Origin: Sclerotiophoma versabilis
Taxonomy: Eukaryota > Ascomycota > Dothideomycetes > Pleosporales > Didymellaceae
Direction: 5' to 3'
Assembly: GCA_012274445.1 (NCBI GenBank)
Contig: JAAROD010000058.1
Coordinates: 186,001-250,000 of the forward strand
DNA length: 64,000 bases
Shown in pieces: positions 21,101 to 30,922 of the stretch; position 1 is the stretch's first letter; each line of letters begins with the position of its first letter. Position numbers and translations under genes: made by a program. The notes below the pieces were generated by a model, which saw only the letters and a program-made list of their open reading frames with translations, ran no database searches and was not told the origin of the DNA.

Positions 21101-23432
21101 CTACAGTCTGCTGAGTCCGACAACCTCCCTTGGTGCATGGTAAGTAGGCACCTTCATGTCAAGCGCGGCACCACTGTAGCCCAGATCCTCAGCAGTCAAG
21201 ACAGCGCACTTCTCACCAATGAGCAGCGCAGTCGAGTACGTGTTGCAGCCGACATTGTCGGGGCAGATGGACAAGTCAGCGACCTTAAGGCCCTTGACGC
21301 CGTGCACGTTGAGGCGCTCGTCTAGTACACCGTGCTTGACGATGCTGTTACCATTCCTCGGCGCCATCGAGCATGTGCCGAGCGAGTGCCAGGTGGTTTC
21401 AACATGGCCTGTGAGAAGAAAGGTTAATAAGTTGGTATTGCCATACGAAAAAACGGGGCAGACTTACGCTTAACCCAGTTCTCGATGTGTTTGATATCCT
21501 CGGAGGTGTATTCCAGGTCTTCAAGCACATGCTGCGAGTTGGAGTTGAGAAAGCTAGGACTTGGAGGCTTGCCCTGCTTCATAGGCATAGTCCAAGAACC
21601 GTGCTGAATGTTGGCGGTGAGATTCCCAGGAAGAGCATACTGTGTGTTAATTAGCACGTGACATGAGTAAAGGAAGAAAGGAAGGGGCTACCCACAGCGT
21701 TGGTGGTAGCGAGGTCCATATCGTTCGCACGGGCGGGGCTGTCGAATGCGTAGAAGGGGTGCATAGATTGCACTTCACCAGCGTATGCGTCCATACGGCG
21801 CGCTGTCTCGCGAGACTTGATGTATCCCCAGACTTATCACTATTAGCCTGCGTGTCTATCAAGGCGTGGTCGTATAATCCTTACCCATGGGTGCCATATC
21901 ACGCTTGTCGTTCATGAAACCCGCATCGAAATCAGGAGCATCATAAGGATTAGGCGAGGTAATATGGGTTGAGCCACGAGAGAATGGATACTCAAGGAAG
22001 TGAAACCTAAGAAAGTGTGTCAGCTTGCAATCTAGAGAGGCGTAATTTAGAAGGCTTACATGCTGAAGAAATTCCCATGAGGCATTTGCATGTGATCACC
22101 GAACCAACCAGCGATGACGGCGTAGTGCATGACCGGCTTGTCAGGCTTGTCCTTGAAGTAGCTGTCCCAGCCGGATCGGAACTCCGGGCATGGCCACTTG
22201 TCCATAGCAGTAAGTTCTTCCTCTGTGGGTCGGACCTTGACACCAGCTTCGATACCGTTGGTAGCAAGAGGACCTGTGCCATTGAGGTTCCACTGATCAA
22301 AGACTGCCTTCTGAACTGCGGGGTCGCCACGAACGAAATCGTCGAAAGACTCCACATGTGGCTTCGCACGGTACGCTGAGAACGTGAGATAGTGGTCCTG
22401 GAAGTTGAGACCAACACCGGGAAGGTCGACAAGAGGCTTGACGCCAGCCTTGCGGAGCTTCTCTGGGTCACCAATACCAGATCGCTGAAGAATGAGGGGT
22501 GAGCTAAGAGTGCCTCCGGAGACGATGATTTGCTTCCTGGCTCTGACGACCCTGGATGTCAACTGTCCGGGTGAAAGAGGCTTGGTGGGAACGACCTTGA
22601 CACCGACTGCACGATCGCCCTCGAGAATTACTTTTTCGACCTTGTTGTTGACCATCAGATGCAAGTTCTGGTGCACGGCACGAGTACTGTGGACATAGCC
22701 GTGGGCAGAGTCAGAACGACGTCCAGTGTCACGGTTGATCCACTTGAGCCAGTGTTCAGCTCCGTGACCAGTGACCAAATCCTGGAGATCATCGGTGGTG
22801 GGAATACCTTGGGATTCAGTAGCTCTCAAGAAGTCCTCCTTGATGGGGTACGTGTAGTTGCCAAAGGAGACCTTGATTGGCCCTTCAAAACCGTGAATGT
22901 CACGGTTGTTGCAAGAGCGCTGGTACGTCTCGTGTTTCTTCATGAGTGGAATGAGCTCCTTAGTAGTCCAGCCCTTGGCCTGGAAGTCATCATAGTCAGA
23001 GGCAGAAGCACGTGTGTACATCTACAAAGCGGTTAGTAGCCGCAATATTCCGCTGTTTTTTTTTTTTTTTTTTTTTTTTTTGCACTCACCATGAAATTGA
23101 TTGAGGATCCGCCTCCCAAGATGTGCGCACAGGGGACAACAGCTCGGCGTCCATCAAGCCATTCCGAAGGTCGTGAGTAGTAGAAAGAGGCAGTCTTGCT
23201 GTCTAACTTCATGTTACGCGGGTAGATACCCGGTCGGAAGACCCATGGGTTGTTCAAGTTGGACTCTCCAGCCTCAATGAGGAGGACCTGGAGGTTGTGG
23301 TCCAAGTTCGCCAGTCGTCCAGCGACAACGCAACCGCAACTTCCTCCACCACAAACGATAATATCAACCTATCATGGTCAATTGATGAATGGGTAGAGCC
23401 ACAGGACTACGAACCTCGTCTGGGATGGTCAT
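21101..23432 (-). CDS. Peroxisomal alcohol (methanol) oxidase, GMC family
   Basis: FAD enzyme oxidising short primary alcohols to aldehydes with H2O2 formation. Seven exons (23432-23415, 23368-23090, 23021-22060, 22006-21885, 21832-21696, 21639-21468, 21408-21101) give 665 residues, the size of yeast methanol oxidases. Seen: the FAD motif VDIIVCGGGSCGCVVAGRLA right after the six-codon first exon; the GMC signature RRAVVPCAHILGGGSSINFM; SGGTLSSPLILQRSGIGDP; the active-site region THITSPNPYDAPDFDAGFMN; and a C-terminal block with DNVGCNTYSTALLIGEK. The protein ends in SRL, a canonical PTS1 peroxisome signal. Close resemblance to yeast alcohol oxidases, rather than generic GMC enzymes, supports the specific call. 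Methanol from pectin demethylation is a plausible substrate in plant-associated fungi. Intron 2 contains a 26-bp homopolymer. Confidence 0.93.
23056..23081. repeat. 26-bp T homopolymer inside an intron
   Basis: Twenty-six T on the plus strand (A on the coding strand) sit in intron 2 (23022-23089) of the alcohol oxidase gene, just after the GTGAGT donor. Confidence 0.95.
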
Positions 23433-25318
23433 CTTGACTGTTGTTACCAAGTTGTGGCCTCAATTGGTTTAGTATCGATTATTAGAGATATTACCACAGG
23501 AGCATGAAGTCCACTGGGCATGATTGTGTTATTCCAGCAGCAGCATCCACCTTTTAAACCCGCCAAACCCCGCATCTCCAGGATTTCGGCTTCAAGGACA
23601 TCTGTCACCTGAGGTGTAACATCAAGCATTCCTGTGGGTATGCTCGCGCGGTATCAAGATCCCGCATGGGAAAAAAGAGGGGACGGTACGTGTCTACTTC
23701 CTCAGACCATGTACAAAGTCGACCCAGGATGGCTAGTCACCGATAGGCACCCTCAATTGAGTTTGTCGGGCGACAAGCCTGGAGCGACGTCTACAGCGGG
23801 TATATGCGTTGCCTGCGGATCCGCTGCGCCTGGCGCTCGGCTTCGACAGCATTGGTGGAAGTACATAAGTATGATTGGCTCTTAGCATCGGCTGAGGGAG
23901 CTCTTCCTGAGTAGCGGGTTCACGGCCAGGATTATCAGGATCCGCAGTACAGGCCCCCTATGCTCGCTACTATAGTAAGATGCGGAGAACGCGCTCGTCC
24001 AGTCTGATTGAGAAGATCAGGGTACATGGTTTCTCCTTATGCAAGAAAATTGCGGACCCGTAGCGTGAGAGCTTGGAGCATCGCATTACAGACATGAGAT
24101 CAAAAGCTCAGCCTGCTGACGACGTGTGTATGGGGCTGCCGGGATCCATCTGCCCATGGACCGATTGAGACGAAAGGACAGGGTTGACAAGTGAGCATTA
24201 CGAGTGAGCTCAAGAGGCAATAGCTCATCCCAAGAACTCTCACATGACTGGGGCTCCGGATTCATGGCCTTACTTGTCTATGCGATGTTTTAAAGACGGG
24301 GATAGAAGCTCCTTGAGCTCCTGCAGCTGCGGCAAACCACAACGTTAGCCTGAGGACTATCAGCGGGGGGCGTACGGCGCTGACGTTGGGGCCGCAGTGA
24401 GCCCTCCAAGCGTTCGAGTCGAGGTTCTCGTGGAACATACGGATGTGGGGTGCAGCAGCCTCGCTCCTTGGATGCGGTGGCTCTACCGGGATTCGCGTGA
24501 ACACTAATGCCGGGAAGTGCGGGGAAAGCAACATCACAGACTCCATTGACAGCCGGTCCTTGCGGCGCTAAGAGTACCCTTCCCCGGACTCACATGGAAC
24601 AACTATCGCTTTATGTTTTTTTCGTTACTGTAGCTGTCCCTGCAACGGATGGGCCCGCTGGATGTGATGGTGGACGAATTTAACCTATTGGCCGGCAACA
24701 CAATCCCGAAGGTGAAGTGTATGATTGACTTATTATGGCCACAAAAGTGGACGACTGGAGTGGGGTGCATGCTGAGACTTGGCTGGGCTGTGCTTCGAAG
24801 GTGCTAATCGGCTTAAACGGATCGCGCTTCATTTGAATTTGTCCGTAATGCAGTTTCGCTTTACTAAACATGAAGCGCCGGATATTGCATGATAGCCCCG
24901 ACCACAGTTGTTGGCTTCTTTGTTATTGGTCTTGTACAAGCGCAACACATACCCATACAGTCGGCGTCTGTACCTACTAGCCTATACACAGCGGTAGCAC
25001 CCATCTCGTTTCCGCCCAGAAAAGAAAAGCTAAAACGTTCAAAATGGCTCAAATTGAGAAAGTCAACTCCGACGCACCCGCGTCATCCTTAGATTATTTG
25101 GAAGACGAAGCCCAAATCTATAAGTACTATGGAAAGCTCGTACGATCTGCTGACAAGTGACACCCATGAGATGTTGGGTGTCGTTCGCTTTAATGTGAAA
25201 GTATCCACCAACGCCGTGCAGCCATAATTCTGAGAGTGGAGAAGAGCATGTTGTAGGTTGCAGACGTAGATGCCCTCTAGATGAGGTTGAAGTCCGAGGC
25301 CCGGCAATCAGGTACCGC
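23433..25318. other. 1.9-kb intergenic region between the two oxidase genes
   Basis: Upstream of the alcohol oxidase and downstream of the alternative oxidase, both on the minus strand. Open frames here are short and lack motifs. Alcohol oxidase control elements probably lie in the first few hundred bases, but I cannot name one. Confidence 0.45.
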
Positions 25319-26494
25319 TCAGATGATCTCGTCTCGTTCCCAGCCAGTAGGCTTCGGGTACGCAAGGTCTTTACTTGGGTGTGGCTTTGTCGTGTCCTTG
25401 TACTCGCTTGCATAAGGGTTGGGATCTTCTTTCTGGTTGAGATTGCCGAGAGTGTGGTTCACCTCCCGATGCTTGCTCTCATCTGCACGGACTAGTTTTG
25501 CGTCAGTCTATGTCAAAATGCGAGAGACATCCAAGGTAGGCTTACTGTACAGAAGCAGATCTCGCATGGTGCGGTGACCTTCAGGCATGTTCCAGTAATC
25601 AATCGCAATGTCGGGGACTTCCAGCTTCTCCCACTTGGGTAACCGCCCTGCATCAAGGTCTTCTATTTGGCGTGTGTATGTGAAAACAGCTTCCTCTTCG
25701 AGATATCCGACGAAACGGTGGACGGTGCGAGGGCTGATGAGATATGCGAAGAATAACGCATTGCACCAGACCCCTTGAGCGCCCAGAACCATGAGCCGCA
25801 TGAAGGGACCAGGCTTACTCATCTTGAGAAAGGTGAGCAGGTGCATGCGCTCGTTGTAGCTCTCTTCGAGCAGTGACTCGATCCTAGCTTGCAGTCAGTA
25901 TCAACACAAATCGCAAAGCCAAGATCGTTGCTCACCATCCGTTATCTCGCTTCATCCGCCTCATTGAGTTAAGATGCCTGATCATACCCGCGACCATTCC
26001 GGGTACGCCTGCCACGCTCTCAAGGAAGACGTTCCTGATCATGTACTTCTCCTCGGTCATAGCACCTTGCTTGTGCTTGTAACCTGTAGCCACATCCAGA
26101 CCCCATCGCAGTATCTTGGTAGCAATAAGGGCAGCTTTGTCTGATGCTGTCTCAGCTTCCCGATGAGCGACGGTGACTGCGTTCATCTGGTCCTCGTTGA
26201 ATTCTGGCATCCGCGTCAGTACACATCAACCCACAGAAAGATTGTGTGCCTACCTGGATGAGGCCATGCCGCTGGCGTTCTTCTCACCAATTCTGTTTCT
26301 TTCTTCTCGAAGAACTTCTGAATCTTGGGGCTTTCCGATGAGGAAAAGTGGCGGTGACTAGCGGGAACCAGCTGAACATGCTGGACAACCGCAAATGTAG
26401 GTCGTATCGAGGGGGTGTTGAAAGATTTGAGGAGCTGGGCTGTCGTACGCCCAGAGGCTATCGAACCTCGTGTAGCTAATCTGGTTGAGATCAT
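25319..26494 (-). CDS. AOX1: Mitochondrial alternative oxidase
   Basis: Cyanide-resistant ubiquinol oxidase of the inner mitochondrial membrane; it passes electrons to oxygen without proton pumping. Exons 26494-26254, 26203-25936, 25883-25546 and 25491-25319 encode 339 residues. The ATG at 26494 precedes a presequence rich in Ser/Arg (MISTRLATRGSIASGR). The four di-iron motifs are present in order: LES (Glu142), NERMH (Glu181, His184), LEEEAVFTY, and ADESKHREVNH. The hydrophobic segments between them (VAGVPGMVAGM, CNALFFAYLIS) match the membrane-associated helices. Length agrees with fungal homologues. Expression in fungi is usually induced when the cytochrome path is blocked; no element for this was identified. 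The gene lies next to the alcohol oxidase gene. Confidence 0.96.
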
Positions 26495-27562
26495 TGGTGA
26501 CAATGTGGCAAATATGTATTGATAGGTGGTGTTGTATGTGTTGTGGTAAGTGCTGATGTATCTATGGTGGTAAGTGCTGATGGTAAGCTGTATTCACACT
26601 GAGGCAAGCAACGGTACTTTATATCATGGAAGGATTGATACGGGTGACGCCAACGTCGACGCCAATGTCTAAGAACTAGCTACCGGTCAAAAACTGCCTC
26701 AGTCCCGCAGCAGCACTCGATGCAGTCATCAGGGTAAAGCAGGAAGTGCAAGGCTGAACTAGCCACTAGGGGTTCGACATTGTCAGCATCAAAGTGCGCG
26801 TCGATCAAACTATCAAACGAGATTGGTCAATTACAGTCACGTAGGATGTGTACGGTCGCGTGCAAAGGAAAGGTTTGGTGTTTCGTGGCTGTGGAAGGGT
26901 CAGCACGAAAATCAACCGGGCTAGCGTTGGCCAAGCTATCTCAGCTGCGAACAGCCAAGGATTCCCCAATCTGTCTGGGGCTTCAAGAAACCGCAGAAAC
27001 CTGTGTTATCAAATTAGAAAGTTCCCGGAGCATACTTGACATGCTATGTTACTCTTTTCGATCCAAATTTGTACTTTCTTACATCAAAAGACAAGCTGGT
27101 TGTCCAAGAGAAGCCTCCGGTAGATTTTCGCCCGGGGTCTCGGTGAACTATCAGCTCGCCGCCGTTGTACCCGCACCTAGGGCTGAAGCGAGTTTCGGCA
27201 TCCAACGTTACAGCTTGACCAAGGAACCTTGCTTCTGCTCAGGTTCCGCGGTGGACTCATTCCAGGCCGTGCAAAGTGACTAACATACTGTTGGAGTTTT
27301 GTCACATTTGATGTGGCCAACGTGGTGCAAATCCGTACGCGGTCGCTGCACTTACCGATCTTTATAGGCACGCTATGGCTTCCATCTCACATGATTCTTC
27401 ACGAGCGCAAGTGAGGCATGGTCAGCCAGAGGAGAGCAGAATTAAGTTCTCGTAACAACGGTTGTAGGGATTGTTGAGCTAGTGCCTCTTGAGGCTGATA
27501 TTTATTTTCTTCCATTCAGTTGCTTTTGCAAGTCACTTTCTCTTAACTAACGAGCCCTCGTC
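26495..27562. other. Intergenic, alternative oxidase promoter side
   Basis: Upstream of the alternative oxidase and downstream of the acylphosphatase. A 167-codon open frame on the plus strand at 26780 has no family signature. The direct repeat tggtaagtgctgatg occurs twice near 26543-26581. Confidence 0.45.
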
Positions 27563-28039
27563 CTACTGTACATTGAAGCCACTCTCACCACTCTTGGAAG
27601 AGATGTCATTGTGCTCTACACCAGAAACAGATGCTGCCGATGGGCCCTTATTCAAGTGCTGAACGAACTCCTTTAGTTGATCAGGAGTGCCCTGAGCCTC
27701 GCCTTGTACCTGTACAGGATCAGCATCGAGTAGGCTATGGGCATAGATCTCGGGGACTCACAGTGCCATCTGAGGCATTTGTCACAAAGCCAGTGACGCC
27801 GATACTCTTGGCCTGCTTCTGGGTGAAGGATCTTATGGCTATGTCAGCCACCGGAACGAGCATTGACTAACTGAAAGACGTACCTGAAGTTGACACCTGA
27901 TCATACCGTTAGTAGGGCTGATCAATGGGCATGGCTGTTTGACTTGCCTTGCACCTCACCATCAACCGTGAAGGAAATCTACAACATCAGCTCTGTCATG
28001 ATCTGTGGAACTGCAATGACGTACCCGCTTGTCAGACAT
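27563..28039 (-). CDS. Acylphosphatase
   Basis: Hydrolyses the carboxyl-phosphate bond of acylphosphates; small and cytosolic. Five tiny exons (28039-28025, 27978-27948, 27896-27884, 27831-27762, 27709-27563) encode 91 residues, the normal family length. Signature 1 reads VDGEVQGVNFR with the catalytic Arg, and signature 2 reads GVTGFVTNASDGTVQGEAQG with the catalytic Asn; both are assembled only by splicing. Exon 3 is a 13-nt microexon. Intron 2 uses a GC donor (AAG|GCAAGT) and has a perfect TACTAAC branch site. Because no exon exceeds 147 nt, open-frame scans miss the gene. Exon assignment is my reconstruction, but the phases agree throughout and both signatures are restored. Confidence 0.9.
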
Positions 28040-28631
28040 TCTGGCTGCCGTTGTAAAGAGCCGTTTCATGCAAAGAGTCAACCAAGAAATGTACACTGAG
28101 AACTCGACAGCGCGACGATTTTTGTGTCTCTTCGCGAGATCGACTTCCTCTAAAGCAGGTGCACAACGTCATGGTGAAAGAAGGCGTCCCCGGTAATTGG
28201 GCAGCAGGGGTGCACCTGCCGCGAACTGCGGGGCTCCTTTGAGCTCAGGGAAGCCACGACTGGCGTACTGGCGTTTGTGCAACTCAAACGGCCGTGAGTA
28301 AATACCATAACAGCTCACATGCCGACGCTGATGACCTCTTGCTGCCCGCCAACTTCCCAAGGCTGCCGGTGGTCGCGTGTGGTGATGCGTGAGCCCGTCG
28401 GCGCTAGTGTCGCAAAACAACGCGACAATCTCAGGGCTCGCGTCGCTAGGTAATCAAACACCCCTTTCGTGGCAACTCCCGCGATTCACCCATGAAGCTT
28501 TGCAAGCACCGGCCGAACTGCACTTTTGCAGCTCCATAGCGCATGTTTGCACCAAAACACCTTCGCACCTGACCCCCGAGTCTGCAAACAACACCAATCG
28601 CCAACATCCATCGACCCCCTGTCATCCCACG
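28040..28631. promoter_or_regulatory. Divergent promoter region
   Basis: About 590 bp between the acylphosphatase (minus) and the gene at 28632 (plus). The downstream reading frame stays open upstream of 28632, but its composition there is not protein-like. Confidence 0.4.
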
Positions 28632-30125
28632 ATGGATTCGATGCCCACGCCCCCACCAGAGCGAAGCTCTTCGCCAGAGCCATGGGCCACGCCAGGCCTC
28701 GCACTGAACGCAGTGCCTCAGCTTGACCGCTCTGTATCGACAGCTTCGAGCGTTTCCTCTCGCTCCGTGGGCTCAAGGCTCTCAGAAAGTGGCATACCTG
28801 GCAAGAGGCGAGGCTACATGAGACCAGAAGGGACACAGTTTTCGGACTCGGCAAAGAACAGGGAAAGCGTCATGAACCTGGGAACGATTGCCCATCTGCA
28901 GTATTACTTTGCTCGAACCGGGCTGCTCGACGCAGCTACAGGACGAGTTGCGAAGACGAGGAAGTCAGGTTCAAGAAGTCCCGACGGAACCGAACCGGGC
29001 GGCGATGTATCAATCTTGTCGCCAGTATCGCCATCTCTAGCAGCTTACGATTTCGGAGAGAGTCTAGTCGAATCGCCTCATGACGAGACAGCTTCTATGG
29101 ACTGGGAAAGCAGCGAGCCCATGATGCTACCGCCTACCGTCAGTACCTACAAGCAAAACCCAGTATACGTCCCGCCACCCCCAGACATGACTGTTCTGCG
29201 CCGAGAACTGCGCGAAGCGCTCGAGGAAGCCAACAAGCATCTGCAAGAGCTGAAGAAGGAGTTCGCTAGGAATGACCCTTCGAACAGCGGTGGTTCAGGA
29301 CCGCGCTCGGCCGATGCAGCAGGATGGTTTGAGATCCAAGGTCTGAATCTGTTGGATGTCACAACACTGGCTATCAGGGCTGCGAAGAATTACTACACAG
29401 CGCATGAGGAGCCACAGCGGCTGTATGCTATCAAAACAGAGCGCGAGATACGTAAGGAGCTTTACAAAGTACTGGAAGTGTTGAAACGGTTGGCCATACG
29501 CAACTTTGCCAACGGTGTGCAGCCTTACGAGGTTTCACAGATCAGGCAGTGGGTAGATGGTATTGGCGACTTGCTCGACACTGAGGAAGAGAAGGAAAGG
29601 CTGGAGCATGCGGAGCGGGAGAGCTGGGCCTGGCGCGAGGGCGACTGGTCAGGTCGGGAGCGGGAGAGGGAGCTGCTATTCCTGAAGTCTTTCGACAACG
29701 ACGCTGACCCTCTGCCTGACTGGAAAGAACCCACCGAAAGCGAGCCTCAGACACCGTTCCTCTTGTCCATGCAGAACGGTCTTCGACTTGTCCACCTCCA
29801 CAACAGCCTAGTAAGGAAATCACGTCGACACTTTGAAGAGATCAAACAGTACCACACCGACACAGCGAAACCATATCGATGTGCTGATAATCTGCGGTAC
29901 TGGGTCAAGGCTGCAGAGCTACGCTGGGACCTCAAGCTGGACGTCGATGTACTTGGCATCGTCCAAGGCAAGGACTTTTCCGTGTGGCAACAGTTTGATG
30001 CTGCTGTCCTGCAGTGGTGTCAAGGCGTACGCGAAGAGATTACTTCAGAATGGCTGAAGCAAAAGAACCAACCACGCGCACCAACCCTGCACATACGCAA
30101 CCCAAGCATCGAAGCCGCAGTGTAA
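28632..30125 (+). CDS. Conserved fungal protein, unknown function
   Basis: A single exon of 497 residues starting MDSMPTPPPERSS. The frame is open further upstream to 28389, but that part lacks protein-like composition. Residues 1-190 are Ser/Pro-rich and probably disordered, with one ordered patch (NLGTIAHLQYYFARTGLLD). A coiled-coil helix (VLRRELREALEEANKHLQEL) leads into an all-helical domain of about 300 residues. It includes WFEIQGLNLLDVTTLAIRAA, AIRNFANGVQPYEVSQIRQW and RCADNLRYWVKAAELRWDLK. The even conservation-like texture suggests a structured cytosolic domain. I do not recognise a named family and propose no function. Confidence 0.8.
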   Translation: MDSMPTPPPERSSSPEPWATPGLALNAVPQLDRSVSTASSVSSRSVGSRLSESGIPGKRRGYMRPEGTQFSDSAKNRESVMNLGTIAHLQYYFARTGLLDAATGRVAKTRKSGSRSPDGTEPGGDVSILSPVSPSLAAYDFGESLVESPHDETASMDWESSEPMMLPPTVSTYKQNPVYVPPPPDMTVLRRELREALEEANKHLQELKKEFARNDPSNSGGSGPRSADAAGWFEIQGLNLLDVTTLAIRAAKNYYTAHEEPQRLYAIKTEREIRKELYKVLEVLKRLAIRNFANGVQPYEVSQIRQWVDGIGDLLDTEEEKERLEHAERESWAWREGDWSGRERERELLFLKSFDNDADPLPDWKEPTESEPQTPFLLSMQNGLRLVHLHNSLVRKSRRHFEEIKQYHTDTAKPYRCADNLRYWVKAAELRWDLKLDVDVLGIVQGKDFSVWQQFDAAVLQWCQGVREEITSEWLKQKNQPRAPTLHIRNPSIEAAV

Positions 30126-30922
30126 GAGAGGAGGAATTCGTCTGTGTCTTGATGCTTGGACATCTCTGCAGACATGTTTTATATTTCCTTCGTTAATGTT
30201 TCCACATACAAATCCCTAATTTGTACAAAGCCACCGACTCTGCAGTCGCCGGTCCACATTCAAGGCATTGTCTAGTCAGGGACTGGAATGCCACTGAGAG
30301 ACCACGACTACACGGACGGCGCACTCAGATATTTTCCATCCTCAACAGGAGCCAGATACCCCATTTTGCAGCACGAGCATGAGTTGCAGTAGCCTAGCAT
30401 TTATATAGCCAAGAGGTCATTTCAACTATTCACATGATGAAGATTCATTCAAGTATGGCATTTATTTGGCAAACGTGTCTTGATGCTCCACAGTACCACT
30501 TACCGGGAATCGATCAAGGGAAATGAGGCTATCATCGATACGGGACACACGGACGTGGTTGGTGGCCAGGTCTGGGATTCTGGAAACAGGGGTCAAGCTA
30601 GTGAAGATTGCGGTTCGCTGGGGCCGAGTGTCAGGATTGTGGACAAACCGTTTTGAATGAAACAGCAGTGTCCGCAGAGACAGACGTATCTCTGAACGAC
30701 AATGGAGGGGGCTGGCGAGTGCATCTACACGCAAAACTTTGCCCACCACGTTGTTGTACCATCCGCTCGAGGCTAGCTTCCTGCAGGCTGTGTTGTTTGT
30801 TGACAGCGGCGAGCAAAGACTAGGCGGACGCGACTTCCCCGACTCAGTTCAACCTAGGTACACACGTACCCTGCGCTACCGTACCCGCACAGTCGCTGCT
30901 GCTCCCGTTCCCTCTCACTTCC
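30126..30922. other. Intergenic, KAR9 upstream region
   Basis: Between two plus-strand genes. Overlapping short open frames on both strands have no coding character; nothing else is seen. Confidence 0.45.

Noticed and set aside
26780..27283. 167-codon plus-strand frame upstream of alternative oxidase
   Set aside because: No motif, no splice partners, random-like composition.
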